DNA of 64,000 nucleotides from the NCBI RefSeq assembly GCF_901000735.1, contig NC_081548.1, positions 10,170,711-10,234,710 of the forward strand. The letters run 5' to 3'. Source of the DNA: Corylus avellana. Taxonomy: Eukaryota; Streptophyta; Magnoliopsida; Fagales; Betulaceae. The notes under the pieces were generated by a model, which ran no database searches, had not been told where the DNA came from, and worked only from the letters and a program-made list of their open reading frames with translations. Made by a program: the position numbers and the translations under genes. This document shows positions 20,472 to 33,180 of this stretch, piece by piece. How positions within the stretch are numbered: the first letter of the stretch is position 1; each line of letters starts with the position of its first letter.

Positions 20472-22710
20472 AACGAAAAATATAATAAAAGCAAGAAACA
20501 TAAATCCTCTTTCGTGGGAGAGACGATTGCATTTAGCATAAGCAACAAGCTTTTTAAACCTCTAGGCATCCCTAGTGGACGAGTGAAGTCTCGTGATGGC
20601 TTAACAGAAATGATACCCACAAACATTGTAGCACTATGTTGTTAATAAGAAAGAAGTTTCACATAAACCATGGTTCTTATTCATGAGCAAGTTTAAAAAG
20701 ACAAACACCATCATCACAGTCAAAAGGAAATCCATAATCAAAGCACTCATAAATGGAAAATTGAGACCTCGTATGTTCTGAAAAGTATAAAGTGTAATTA
20801 GCATACAATCAAGAAGCTTTCAGCTTAAACTCAATACAAGTTCCAAAAAAATTTGTAAGACTCCCTAACAAATGAAATAACTAAGGTAAGATATGCATTT
20901 ATTTTTCATAGGCTCTGCAATGTCTAACTCCCTTAGGCTTTCTAATTGACCCATGTAACAAGTGTTAGGCCAATGACTCCCAAGCCAAGTGGCTTTAGGG
21001 CACTAGATGTAAAACATCCTTAAGAGCTTATTAACTTAAGTCAAAAAGGCTACAAAGTTAGATTAGTCATATCATAAATCAACACTGAACTTCACACCTT
21101 TTGACGCAAACACTCAATGCTTAATGAGACAAGAGTTCCGGTTACTCAACGGAAAATTCACCATGATCTTTCTTTCTTTTTTTCCTTCTCTTTTTTATTT
21201 ATTTATTTATTTTTATATCTTGCAAGCCAATGGTTATTCATCAATAGGGCATCCAACAAATCTCAAGAGAACAAGCTTAAGCTCAAACATCATACCTCAC
21301 AGAAAACATGCTAATGTGCTCATAAAAATTTATCTCAAAACAAGTGAAATCTCTTTTACCCAAAAAATAAGTCAAAGGACTCAGACTCCTAATGACATAA
21401 TGATGTGTTCAACCCTTTAAGCAAGGTAATGAAATGCAAATCACAGTTACAATTTAACTCAAATTTGACAACAACATAGCACAATTTTTTTTTTTCAAAT
21501 TTTTTTAACACAAAATGACAAATAAAACAAAAATAAACAGACAAAGTGTTTTTCTATACCCCCAAACTTGAATTACACATTGACCTCAATGTGTAGTATA
21601 GAAATACATTACCGGAAATAAAGAAATCTGAGTGTGAACAAGGCCAGGGCGTCCCCCAAACTTAAACACCTGTCATCAAAACTAACAGCAATATTTTCAT
21701 AGAAACAAAACTTCAAAAGCTTAATTGCTGTTAGAAACAAAAACAAAAATAAAAATAACATGTAATGAAAAAGAAAAGAAAGAATTTATGGAGTGAAGTG
21801 CAGAAAATAAACTGGAGGAGAAAACTTTACAGCGCTTCCCCCTACCATGCGGATGTCCAACCAATCCCTTCCACCCCTTCTTCTTCAAAACTTCATACCC
21901 CTCTGGAAAAATATTTCGCCATCTTATGTACAATTTCTTACTTCGAAGGATCTCCTTAGGAAAGTGGTTCCTAGATTTGTGTGCTTGTGTGCACAAGTCC
22001 TTGAGTATCTTGACATAAGATGGCTCTTTGAGACATTTAGGCGATGAAGCTTTGGGCTCTTGATGTATCTCAAGAAGGATAGTGATGCAGGCAGGAGCTT
22101 CAGTACTCACTTCCATGTCACTGGGCAGATTAGGATCTGTTGGGGGCTCACTATTCTCATGGTGCTTAATTTGCTCAGGGTGCTCAACGTGCTCCTCTTT
22201 CTCTTCCTCCTCTTTGTTATCCACAATTTCCTTACTCTCAAGTGTGATGGTGACTTGGGCATGCTCATGATAAGAGTTTTCGGAATCTTCCTCATCAATC
22301 ATGTAGTGCCTTTCAACCATCAGTTGACTTTGAAGCTCTTCTTCCTCTATTCTGTTTAAGTCAGCAACTAGATAACCGATCTGTCCTTCTATCTTGGTCA
22401 TGGCCTGCTTAAGTTCTTGCATGTCTCTGTTGTTAGCCATGTTGGAATTCCTCATCTCCTATACAGCTGAATTGGTAAAACCTTTTAGCTCTTGTATATC
22501 TTGGGAATTTCTCATGGTAGTATTCTTCATATCTTGTATGTTCTTATCCATGGATTGCATCAATGCTTTGATCATGTCTTCCAGTGATGACTGTGATGCA
22601 GGCTGTGGCACTTGAGTGGTAAACTGATAAACAGGAGGTTGAGCATGATGATCAAACTGCGGATATTCTGAATGGTGCAATTCATCAAATTGGTGTGCAT
22701 AAGTTCCTCT
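20472..22710 (-). mobile_element. Athila-like element D, reverse, internal part
   Basis: Reverse 3' UTR (20472 to about 21720, with the conserved block at 20497-20632) then gag (21721-22710). The 3' LTR is lost in the gap, and the 5' half is cut by the LTR of E at 22711. Confidence 0.8.
21721..22710 (-). pseudogene. gag: Gag C-terminal half, element D
   Basis: Reverse gag fragment in two in-line pieces (22459-22680 and 21721-22455) separated by a stop. The N-terminal piece is Gln/Met-rich with repeated DMKNTTMRNSQDIQELK-like units. The second has a coil-like stretch (TKIEGQIGYLVADLNRI), a HYMIDEEDSENSYHEH motif shared with C, a very acidic region, and the GWKGLVGHP ending. The zinc knuckle and N-terminal domain lie beyond the insertion point and are not present. 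Same gag subtype as C. Confidence 0.75.
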
Positions 22711-24064
22711 TGTTCACAATTACCTACCTAAATTAATAGGCAAATAATTGTGTGTTTTACCCGCAAGTGCACGAGGTCAACACAGTAGTATAGTGTGCAA
22801 ATACGGAATCATTCCCACGAGGATTGCTGAATCTTGCCTAAAATCAATTCCAAAAGTAAACTAAAACAAAGATTAGGTTGAGTTGATAATGATAAAAAGG
22901 TAGGGCTTTGATATCCACCACTAATTATATTAAGCTAATATATCAATATGCCAATGTTTTAATCAAGTTATGTCTATCTAATGTTTGTCAACCTAAGGGC
23001 ATGGGTGTATTCTCCTTAAGCTCTAGATTTCCCTAAGCAACGAGTTAGGCATGGGTGTATACTCTAACTCTTTTCTTTCCTAAAGGATTTAGCATGGTAT
23101 ATACTAAGTTGTTCTTTAGAAAAGCATATGTTCTATGGAAATCGACAAACACATGAGGCCTAGGGCATGGGTGTATATTCCCAGTTCTCCATGTTGATTA
23201 ACCCAAAAATCCAGTGTGGATATCTTTTGTTACTTATGTTAAACCCAGGACTCGGTCATCCAAATTGATTTAACTAACTACTCTATACCACATGCATATG
23301 TTGATCAGGCACACATATATGAGCAATTCATGCAAGCAGGAATTAATCAAGTTAAATAGCACAACAAGATCATCACAAAGGCTCCAGTATTGAAATATTA
23401 ACAAAACATAACTAGGGCTTCAATCAAGCCCTACTAATTAAATTAGCTACACATAGAGTTGATGTTAAACATCTTCATAAAAGAAAAGAAAAGAAAGGAA
23501 AAGAATAAACCCGAGACTTGAACTTGAAGAGCTCATATTCTTCTCCTTACAAAGCATATCTATTCTAGAGGCTTAAGGGTCTACTTATAGGCTTTAGAAG
23601 TCCTTGACAAAGTAGTAAACCTAGGGATTTCGTAGGGTTTCAAAACCTATTACAATTGGGAGTTGGAAAACCCTAATATAGAAAGAATGACAATCTGGCC
23701 ACCACTTGATATGTCTCTTGCGCACGAGTGTGATCGATCGCAACCCGTGTGCGCTCGATCACAGACCTGCGATCGATCCTCTTCTGTTGTGCGCTCGATC
23801 GCTCATGGCCTTCTTTGTGCTGCGTCTTTCTGGTACTACACTCGATCGCAGGTACCCTGTGATCGATTGCAGTGTCAGGGGGCTCCCATTGTGCCCTTTT
23901 TCTCTCTTTGAGCCCAAATCTTCCAGATTTACTTCATTTTCTTCCAAACGCCTACAAAAGTATGGAAAACACAAAAATGAATTAAAATGACCTAATTAAC
24001 TAAAACCAAAGGATTAAAACATGCAAGTTAAGGGCTGAAAATATAAATATTTTAGCACTTAACA
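22711..24064 (-). mobile_element. 3' LTR of element E (beta type), reverse
   Basis: On the + strand, TGTTCACAATTACC..CACTTAACA. It interrupts the gag of D. Four GCATGG hairpins at 22985-23200, a TATA-like box (CTACTTATAGG, about 23580) and a motif cluster at 23720-23880. Confidence 0.8.
23720..23880. repeat. GATCGAGCGCA-type motif cluster (E U3)
   Basis: Seven or so units, including GTGATCGATCGCA, GTGCGCTCGATCACA, GCGATCGATCC, GTGCGCTCGATCGC, ACTCGATCGCAGG and GTGATCGATTGCA. The solo LTR at 27502-28902 has a closely matching set at 28510-28710. Confidence 0.8.
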
Positions 24065-24271
24065 TACCCCCAAACTTACATATTGCTAGTCTATTAGCAA
24101 TACAAAACTAAAAACAGAAATGGAAAAACAGAAAACAAAAGATAAATCCATCTTTCGTGGGATGAACGATTGCATTTAGCGTATGCAACAAGTCTTTGAA
24201 ACCTCTAGGGATTCCCTAGAGGACGAGTGAAGTCTCGTGAGGGTTTTCTAGAAATGTTACCCACAAACATC
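24065..24271 (-). other. Element E 3' UTR fragment
   Basis: Polypurine complement (CCCCCAAACTTACATATTG) and the conserved block (24142-24271), cut by the gap. Confidence 0.75.
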
Positions 24272-24371
24272 NNNNNNNNNNNNNNNNNNNNNNNNNNNNN
24301 NNNNNNNNNNNNNNNNNNNNNNNNNNNNNNNNNNNNNNNNNNNNNNNNNNNNNNNNNNNNNNNNNNNNNNN
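24272..24371. other. Assembly gap (100 N)
   Basis: Reverse 3' UTR on the left, forward gamma LTR on the right. Confidence 0.99.
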
Positions 24372-24939
24372 TTCAAGGATACACTTGATGATTTAAGATA
24401 ATTTCACATAATTGATTGGTTGATTTTATTTGCCTAAATAATTGGATATCCCTTGTGATTTGTTCTACGGATACATTTGGTGTTTCAATTAAGATTGGAT
24501 ATCTTTTGTGATTTACGGATACATCTGATGATTTAATTGATATTGGATTCCTTTTGTGATTTGTGCAATGAATGGATACATGGGATGGTTTTGATTAACT
24601 GTTGAAGCATAGTGAAACATATCTAAGATTTTAATTGTGAGAACTTCAGATTAATATTGATAAACATGGAAGTATGTTGTTATGATTCGGTGTGTGTGAA
24701 TTCTCAAACCTTAGTATTTTATCTCTTAGTTTATTTTAATCAGTTTATGTTTGTCTTTTAATTTTCAAAACCAAAATCAAAAACCTTTTGGAACTAGATT
24801 AGGATTTAATTAGTTTAGATATAAATTGCTCTTTCAAAAACACAATTCCCTGTGGGTTCGACCTCGCACTTGTAATCCATTAAACTACAATCGATTTGTG
24901 CATTTGCAAGTTAAATACATTTGCACAACAAGCACATCA
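24372..24939 (+). mobile_element. Gamma LTR, 3' part, forward
   Basis: Contains serial GGATATCYYTTGTGATTT..GGATACATYTG units (24430-24580) and the gamma ending (CCCTGTGGGTTCGACCTCGC ..AGCACATCA). It is followed directly by a gag end, not a primer site, so it was inserted into gag. Confidence 0.75.
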
Positions 24940-25576
24940 TGGATGAGGATTCCGTTGGCTTGGCGGATCCCATATATTTTGACTAAATGAGTCAACTTCA
25001 TAGGTTCGAGCGCAGGCCCTATGCACTCGAGTCTTCCATCAGGCCAGGGTATATGATCTTCTTCCTGGTTTTATCTTCTCCAGTGTTGTTTCATTTTCAT
25101 TCTTTGATTATATTTTTACAACAATGTGTTGCACTTAACTGGTATTTGGTTGGAGTATCACTTATTTGTTTTTCAGGGACAAATGTTTTTACATTTAAGT
25201 TTTGGGGTATGCAATGAGCCATACCTATTCCAACAAGTTTTCTCATCTCCCTGTTATTATCTTTCCATTTTGTATACACATTGAGGACAATGTGTAATTC
25301 AAGTTCGGGGGTATGGGAGACACACACACACTTTGTCCAAAATTTTTGAAAAATGCATGTTCTTGTTATTCTTTAGACTTTGGCTGATCTAAAAACTGTG
25401 ATTTGAATTTCATTAGTGAGCTCAGAATGTTGAACACATGATCTGATGCCTAGAATTCCAAGTCTTGTTACTGACTTTTGGCATTTGAGAATTCACTTGT
25501 TTTGTTTTTAAATTGCCACAAGCACATTAGCACATAGTTTGTGAGGTATGACATGTGAATAGACCTCCAATTCTTG
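24940..25576 (+). mobile_element. Element F remnant: gag end and 3' UTR
   Basis: 24940-24988 encodes the last gag residues (SVGLADPIYFD then stop), matching the end of B's gag in its second frame. The 3' UTR follows with TTCGAGCGCAGG and ATGCACTCGAG motifs, GAGGACAATGTG (about 25272) and TTCGGGGGTATGG. It stops where a beta LTR piece begins. Confidence 0.65.
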
Positions 25577-25832
25577 GTGGATATCAAAACCCAAACCCTT
25601 TTGTTCTTATTTCTATCTTTTATTACCTTTTTATTTTGTTATTCAATTCAACCTGTGAAATCTTATTTAATTTAGTTGATTAATTAGGAAAAATATTCTA
25701 GACATAATTTCATCAATCCTCGTGGGAATGATCTCGTATTTTCCTACTATACTATTGTTTTGATCTTGTACACTTACGAGCAAAACGTAGCAATTGTTTT
25801 CCTATTAATTTAGGTGAGTAATTTTCACAACA
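25577..25832 (+). mobile_element. Beta LTR, 3' end only
   Basis: Forward copy of the last 250 bp of a beta LTR (TTGTTTTGATCTTGTACACTT .. TTTTCACAACA). No primer site follows. Truncated on its left. Confidence 0.6.
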
Positions 25833-25909
25833 ATACTGCTACTTAATTCTTTACCTCTTTATCCTTGATTCACTGATTTTACGTTATTAGCATACATGTG
25901 AAAAACAAA

Positions 25910-26652
25910 TGTATATATTTTGGTATGCCAACCCAAATTCCCTAGTCGGAGACTCTAAGAAGAATAACCATCAAATCTATATCAAGGGAAAATTTCTTGT
26001 CTCTTTGTTTATCGACAAATGATTTGGATTCCCTCTTAAAGTTGGTGTTCTTACAATGTTAGATGTGATTACCCAAAATACTAAGTACTTTTGATTGATG
26101 ATAGGTCTCACTCTTAGATACATCAAAATAATCAACACTTCACGAACTTCTCAGGATTTAAAATCAAAGTCTAAATAGTCTTTTAAGGAGTTTATTGTAT
26201 TTCCTTAATATACATTATCTTTATGAAAAAGACAATTCCTTGGTCCGTTTAGTGCCTTAGGATCTCAGCACACTACACATCAATCTCGAAGTCACTACTT
26301 CTCTAGATCAAGGTAGATCCTTAAGATTTGATGTGTAATGGTCTTACTTAAAATGGAATGCCCAATTGTATTTACTGACTGCGAACTTTATACATTTAAG
26401 CATACAAGGATTATAGACTATGACCTTGTGTGATAACTACATTACTCACACCCTAGCCATATTCAGTGTAATCCTAGGACCTTTCACATGTATAACAAAT
26501 GTGATGAACTTGGTAATAAGCACGTAAAAGACATTTTATATGATATATGCTCAAATCATTTTATTCAGTGAATATAACATATATATTCATTAGAAACATT
26601 TGAATGTCAACACACATATAAAATCACTGGGATTTAGGGCATAATCCCAACA
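25910..26652 (-). mobile_element. Copia 3' LTR
   Basis: Reverse: TGTTGGGATTATGCCCTAAA .. AAAATATATACA, preceded by the polypurine tract CAAGTGGGAGTT. This opening is a hallmark of a widespread plant copia group. The left edge is approximate. Confidence 0.7.
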
Positions 26653-27501
26653 AACTCCCACTTGCCTGTAATTCTAATTAGGCATACACTTGACTCCCAT
26701 TCCTCCCAAGCGAGATTTTAAAATATCCTATGGCAAGGTATTAGTGAGCGGGCCAGCCAAAACCTCAGCCAATGGAATTTTAATTGTAAATGTATCGCAT
26801 TGAGATACTATCTTCCTTATAGGATAGATAATTTTGCTTTTTTGATTACCATTCCTATGGTTCCTTAGTTCATTGGATTCTGGAACTACTCCATTGTTGT
26901 TGTGAAACAACGTAATAGGAGTTTGCTCTAGCCTAATGACACTAAGATCCACTAGGAACTACTTGACCCAGTGATGCTTTCTTTGTAGTCTCACAAGCTG
27001 CGACACATCAGCATTCATAGTGGAGTTAGAGATCCAAGATTGCTTGATAATTCTCCCACTAAACGGATCATCTACCTAGGGTACATGCATACTCTACGGT
27101 AGACTTTTGGAATCACGATTTGGCTAATATCTACTAACCATGTTTAACTATATATCATACATCTTGTCTAGCTTATAGTATACATGAGGCTTCCTATGCC
27201 GAAGCGTAAGTAACTGCCCTCATTTACTATTGACATTGAGGTGTCATAAGACACTACTACTTTGTAAGATGAACTCCATGCCCAAAAGTAAATATGCTTT
27301 TATTGGAGTCTAATATACTATGTTTTGCTATGACCTTGGTCCTAGGATATAGTTTGCTTCTCCCATGTCTTTTATATCAAAACTGATTTAGACAATCAGA
27401 TTTACAATGTTGATAATGTCCCCACATTGTTTCCAATGAGCAGGATAACATCAAAATTTAGCACCAAGACTACTACTATATGATCACATTTCTTGTACAC
27501 A
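26653..27501 (-). pseudogene. Copia RNase H end (C-terminal pol)
   Basis: Reverse strand. The frame at 26728-26952 carries a worn version of the family's closing motif: a basic HRNGNQKSKIIYPIRKIVSQ stretch followed by a DPFTKTLP-type ending that here reads GPLTNTLP. The rest (26953-27501) has only scattered similarity and many stops. No catalytic residues can be claimed. Confidence 0.6.
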
Positions 27502-28902
27502 TGATGTGCAAAATATCTACCTAAATTAATAGGTAAATAATTGTACGTTTTACCTGCAAGTGCACAAGGTCAACATAGTAGTATATGGTGCAAGTACAGG
27601 ATCATTCCCACGAGGATTGCTGAATTTATGTTTTAAAAAATAAATTCCTTAAGTAAAACAAGGATTGATTGTTTAAGTGATGATAATAAAAGGTAGGGCT
27701 TTGATATCCACCACTAATTATATTTAGCTAATATAACAATATGCCAATGCTTTGATCATGTTATGCATATCTAATATTTGTCAACCTAAGGGCATGGCGT
27801 ATACTCCTAAGGCTATAGATTTTCCTAAGCAACGACTTAGGCATGGCGTATACTCTAACTCTTTTCTTTTCTAAGGGATTTAGCATGATGTATACTAAGT
27901 TGTTCCTTAGAAAAGCATATACTCTATGGAAATCGTCAAACACATAAGGCCTAGGGCATGGCATATACTCTCGGTTCCCCATGTTGATTAACCCAAGAAT
28001 CGCGGTGTGGATTCTTTTGTTACTTATGTTAAACCCAGGACTCGGCCATCCAAATTGATTTATCTAACTAGTCCATACCACATGCATATGTTGATCAGGC
28101 ACACACATATGAGGAATTCATGCAAGTAGGCATTAATCAAGTTAAATAGCACTACAAGATCATCACAAGGGCGCCAATATTGAAATATTAACTAAACATA
28201 ACTAGGGCTTCAATCTAGCCCTACTAATTAAATTAGCTACACATAAAATTGATGTAAAACATCTTCATAAAGAAAATAAAAGAAAGGAAAAGAATAAACC
28301 CGAGACTTGAACTTGAAGAGCCCCTATTATTCTCCTTACAAAGTATATCTATTCTAAAGGCTCAAATGTCTATTTATAGGCTTTAGAAGTCCTTGACAAA
28401 GTAGTAAAACTAGGAATTTCGTAGGGTTTCAAAACCTATTACAATTGGGAGTTGGAAAATCCTAATATGGAAAGAATGACAATCTGGCCGCCACTTGGTA
28501 TGTCTCCTGCGCACGGGTGCGATCGATCGCAACCAGTGTGCACTCGATCGCAGGTCTGCGATCGATCCTCTTCTGGCATGCACTTGATTGCTCTTGGCCT
28601 GGACTATGCTTTGTCTTCTCAGGCACTGCGCTCGATCGCTCCTAGCCTTATTTGTGTTGTGTCCTCTCTGGTATTGCGCTCGATCTCAGGTACCTTGTGA
28701 TCGATCGCAGTGTCAGGGAGCTCCAATTTTTTCCATCTTCTCTCTTTGAGCCCAAATCATCTAGATTTACTTCATTTTCTTCCAAAAGCCTGCCAAAGTA
28801 TGAAAAACACAAAAATGAATTAAAATGGCCTAATTAACTAAAACCAAAGGATTAAAACATGCAAATTAAGGGCTGAAAATATGAATATTTTAGCACTTAT
28901 CA
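27502..28902 (-). mobile_element. Solo beta LTR with ACACA target duplication
   Basis: TGATGTGCAAAAT..GCACTTATCA, 1401 bp, flanked by ACACA at 27497-27501 and 28903-28907. No internal region, so it is a solo LTR formed by LTR-LTR recombination inside the copia element. Contains GCATGG hairpins (27775-27990), a TATA box (about 28371, reverse) and a motif cluster (28510-28710). Confidence 0.9.
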
Positions 28903-28907
28903 ACACA

Positions 28908-30599
28908 CACATGGTTCATCAAGGTTTTGCTAAACACCCATACTTGTTTGATTGTTACATCAAACTTGATGTTACATGATCAAGATGCTTGCCTTGGTTT
29001 AAGCTATAAAGTTGTCTAGTTGCATCACATAGATGCCCTTGTCAAGTTGGTCTTTCATAAAAGCAGCCTTAACATCCATTCGCCTAACGTATAGTTAAAA
29101 TAAGTGGCAATAGTCGAGAATATCTAGATGGACTTAAGCATGGCTATTGGCAAAACTATTCTGGCACCATCTTACCTTCAAGGTTTCAACCTTCCCATCC
29201 ATTTTTCTCTTTCTCTTGTAAATCCTATTTACAATCACTAGGTTAAAAGCCATTATGCATCTTTACAAGAGGTAAGACATAGTTGGCAATATTAAAATTC
29301 CAACATACTTTCCATAGCTTAGACCTCATGGTCTTCATCCACATCATTGATGCTACCTCATAGGATCTTGGATCCTTTTTCAAGTTCATTACGTATAGCC
29401 CCGTAGGCTTCTCCTAATAACGTGAATTTGTCAGGCATCCTAACGATCCTCCCACTGAGAAGCGGTATAATGGTACTTGGTGTCTCACTATTAGTAACTT
29501 GTGGTGTGTTTGATACGACCACATCATCTTCAAGAACTTTTGAAGATGATCTATATCCAACTTCTAGCATTACTTCTAGAACCACCTCACTCTATGGTCT
29601 AAATTTGTTTACATAGTCTTCCTTTAAGTACCTAGCATTTGTAGTAATAAACACTTACTTAACCTTTAAGACTATAAAAAGAAATAACCCCTTGTCCCTT
29701 TTGATATCTAACAAACAATCATACTTATGTTTTGGATTTCATCTTATCTGTCTTTCCATTCAACCCAAAATGTTGACACATCATATGCCGGGATTTACCC
29801 GGGACCATAATTCAACGGGTATCTTGCAGTAGAGTTAAATGGATCCAAATTAAGCAAGTATACTGTTGCTTATATCCCAAAATGACATAGGCAGAGTAGT
29901 TTACCTCATCGTAGCTCTTACCATTTTTAAGAGTACTCAATTCCTTCTATTGATACACTTTTCTGTTGGGGGTACTCGGTGCTATCAAGTGGGATACAAT
30001 CCCTGCTTCTCACTAATGGTCTTCACATCCCAAGGAAGTATGCTTTGAACTATAATCATCCTCATGATGAATTGCTCATATCTTCTTTTAACTAGGATAC
30101 TCATGTGACCAAATACATCAGTATGCACTAACTATTAGCAACTCTTTGGCTCTAAGTCCCTTTACTAAAAAGGGTCTCTTGGACTTGGAAGCCCATCATT
30201 AACTAGTCTTTGATCACTCTTTGAGTAAATATGTCAAAGACGTAGACATCAAAAGTATGCTTCATTAGTTGAAGGAATATTTCTTTTAATGGTAATGTAT
30301 TATGAGTAGGTTCTAAAATTAGAATTGTTAACATACTATAAATCAAGAGTCATTATTAACCAACCATCTATTAGACAGTCTAATGAACTCTTGTATTATA
30401 AAGTTCAACAACTCTCCTGGAGTGGACCGGAACCCTTGTCCAACTCCTAATGCGTAGGTACATCTTTCCTTTTACTTAGTTTCTAGTTACGTGGAACCCC
30501 TACACCGGTTTGTAGTTATGATTAATGGATCCTAAATCTACACACCAGGAATCTGTGGGATTCTCCACTAAACATATTTCAACTAGATTGCCTTTACTA
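28908..30599 (-). pseudogene. Copia pol remnants (RT and integrase)
   Basis: Reverse strand, no long frame. The segment at 29358-29585 carries the typical link before RT (GRIVRMPDKFTLLGEAYGAI). The part nearest the solo LTR resembles the start of an RT fragment, and 29600-30300 would be integrase by position. Identification is by order and short motifs only. Confidence 0.5.
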
Positions 30600-31364
30600 T
30601 TGCATGCTAGAAACTTGGTGTAGTCTCTTTTCCAATGCTCTGTATCATCATAGTGGAAGCACTTTCCACTTGGTTTAATTTGTTATTCTTTCAAATTTTA
30701 CTCACTTGGCATTTAACCTTGCCAACATGCTTTGGTAGGATTTTTCTTCTTCCTACAACATTTCGGCTTAGAAGTAGAAGTATTGACTATGACTATGGAT
30801 TTTAGGACGCTATCCAGTGCGATCAACTCATTCATCAATTTTGCTAATGTGTGGTTGTCAACACATTTTAGCCCTAACTGATTGAAAGAATTATCCAGGG
30901 AGTGTTGAATACAATCTACATGAGATTTCCATCAATCTCTGCACCAAATAACTCTAGTGCAATGTTCTTTTACCGAAGTTCCATTAGCCATCTTTGTATT
31001 TCAACAAAGTTCTCATCATCCAACAACTTCAATTTCCTTGCAACTAAACGCAACTTGAAGTTTTACCAAACATCTCTTTCAGACATCCCAAGGATTTTGA
31101 AATAAGTGAGATCTCCTGCATCTCTTGTACGGGTACATTTGACATAGTAGTCAACATGTAACATTTAGTCATCTCTGTTTGACCATAGCCAATGAGTATA
31201 TTGTTGCTTATCATTTTGAGAGACCTCCAAAATTGGAATATCTCAATAGCGCTAAGACAACACACGTGTTTATTTTAGCCTTGAGCACTTTATCCAAATT
31301 ACGTTTTGAGACTACATAATTTGGTTCAGTCAAATCAATAACAATGGGCAAAATGAAGACAGGC
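30600..31364 (-). pseudogene. Copia gag with degenerate zinc knuckle
   Basis: Reverse strand. The presumed start near 31364 reads MPVFILPIVIDLTEPNYVV. The middle (31044-31265) carries the family's SLKEMFG-type motif (CLKEMFGKTSS). At 30620-30668 the knuckle reads CFHYDDTEHWKRDY: the second and last Cys of C-X2-C-X4-H-X4-C are both Tyr (TGC to TAC). Several frames are used, so it is non-functional. Confidence 0.6.
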
Positions 31365-31771
31365 ATATAAATTTAAGCAATAAATAGAATATGTAAGCGC
31401 AATTAAAAACATATAATATTTTAAAAGCTTCGACTGCCTATTGCTATAATTAAGAACACCTTCCGTAGAGAGCAAGGCCCATGGCCAATGCGAGGTATCT
31501 TAATTACCTAGACTTAAGGCGAGACTAACATCTCATCATTAATGTTATTGCCCCATTAATGAATAGTCGTGTTTTGTAGTCTATAATCTCAAGATAACAT
31601 AGCTCGTTTGGGAGAATAATATCTTTAGACGAGTCAAGTGTTTCACTATCAATTAGATTTGATGTCCAATTGATTAACTCAACATTGGTGTAATCATTTA
31701 CCAATTTAAAACACGTCTCCTCTATCCTTTCAAAAATATATTCGTGATACATGAGGTAAAGCGACACCCTC
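31365..31771 (-). other. Copia leader or 5' LTR remnant
   Basis: Sequence upstream of the copia gag. ACCTTCCGTAGAGAGCA and GGCCCATGGCCAA are shared with 44172-44205. No primer site was found. Confidence 0.35.
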
Positions 31772-31851
31772 TAATAAGCACCGAATGTTGCACATTCAAG
31801 CCCCTTAACTCGCATATGTTAATTCCTTAACTTTTTTATTTGTTTGATTTT
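31772..31851 (+). mobile_element. Start of an alpha LTR (probably J 5' LTR)
   Basis: TAATAAGCACCGAATGTTGC.., the alpha opening with TG changed to TA, then the gap. The remainder of an alpha LTR resumes at 37042, so element I may have inserted into J's 5' LTR. Confidence 0.5.
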
Positions 31852-31951
31852 NNNNNNNNNNNNNNNNNNNNNNNNNNNNNNNNNNNNNNNNNNNNNNNNN
31901 NNNNNNNNNNNNNNNNNNNNNNNNNNNNNNNNNNNNNNNNNNNNNNNNNNN
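31852..31951. other. Assembly gap (100 N)
   Basis: Alpha LTR start on the left, gag of element I on the right. Confidence 0.99.
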
Positions 31952-33180
31952 GATATTGGCTCTTTCACTCAGGAGGAGGATGAGAAGTTTTCAGAAAGTT
32001 GGGAGAGATTCAAGGAGTTGTTGATAAGATGCCCCCCACACAGATATTGACCCAATCCAACCATAGTTCTTCTACCAAGGATTGACCCAATTCAAGGAGA
32101 CTCATTCAGTTTTTCTACCAAGGATTGACCCAATCCAACCATAAGGCGACCCAGCCAATGAAATACCTTTAAGTTTGATGGGGGATGAATAGTATAAGGC
32201 ATTGGACAAGTTGTCCGACAACTCATAGCAGTGGGATTTTTTAAGTTGTCTGGATAAATCAGCCCGTATCCCCAAGAAAGGAGGCATCTATAAGGTTAAG
32301 GCGGATGCTGATTTGAGGTTAAAAATAGATGCCCTCACCAAGAAGTTGAAGATCTTGTTGTGGGTCAATCCATCAATGCTGCAAACACTTTCAATATTGA
32401 TAGCTGTTCCATCTGTGCTAGTCCTATGCACTTAGCACCGAATTGTCCATCTATGCCGGCTTTTGCCGAGTATCCTATGGAACAAGTGAACACTTTCAAC
32501 GACTATCGAAAGCAGTCAAATGGACCATACTTAGAGACCTACAATCCAGGGTGGCAGAACCACCCAAATTTCTTATGGAAGCAGAACCAACCTGTAAATC
32601 AAGGAAGAGCTCCTCATCATGCTCACAATCAATACCCTCTTGGATTTCTTCCGCCGGCTCAAAATCATGCCTTCCAAGCCCCCACTCAAGTGTCAGTTTC
32701 TTCTTCCCAATCGTCCTTGGAAGACACTATCAAGGAACTCCACTCTCAAACTACACAGACCCTCTAGGACTTCATGAAGATGACTGGCCAATCCATAAAT
32801 GAAGTGAGGAGTGCGACCATGGTAAACACCCAACCGATTGCCAAGATGGAGAGTCAGATGAGTCAACTTGCAAATCACTTGGGTGAGAGAGAAAATGGGA
32901 AGTTACCAAGTCAGCCTGTGCCCATTCCTAAGGTGTATGCGATTGGAAATTCTTCAAATTCTCTGCACGGGCATGAACAAGTGCAGTCTATTGTCATACT
33001 TAGGTCAAGGAGACAAGTGGACAATAAAGTGGATCAAGGAGATGAGGGCCTTGTTGAGCCACAAGGGCAAGAGAGTGGAAAAGCTGAGAGGAGAGAAGTT
33101 CAGCCGACCACTATCCAGCCCATTGTTGATGATCCCCCTAGGAGTTTTATCCCAAAAGCTCCTTACCCAGAATGATTAAA
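31952..33180 (+). pseudogene. gag: Gag, element I
   Basis: Fragmented gag. The end of the gag domain (SESWERFKELLIRCPPH) lies at 31985-32045, followed by degenerate direct-repeat-like sequence (32050-32140; TTCTACCAAGGATTGACCCAA twice). A zinc knuckle is intact at about 32403-32444 (CSICASPMHLAPNC), then an Asn/Gln/Pro-rich region (32445-32767), and after a stop a coil-like stretch (32774-33175; AKMESQMSQLANHL) and acidic tail. At least two stops and a frameshift occur. Confidence 0.75.

Larger units (their letters stand above)
25910..31771 (-). mobile_element. Decayed Ty1/copia element, reverse
   Basis: Read in reverse: gag start near 31364, gag, degenerate zinc knuckle (30620-30668), integrase/RT remnants, RNase H end (26728-26952), polypurine tract and 3' LTR (25910-26652). 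All frames are heavily broken. A solo beta LTR (27502-28902) is inserted in it. A 5' LTR and primer site were not recognised; the left part of J's LTR abuts at 31772. Confidence 0.75.
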
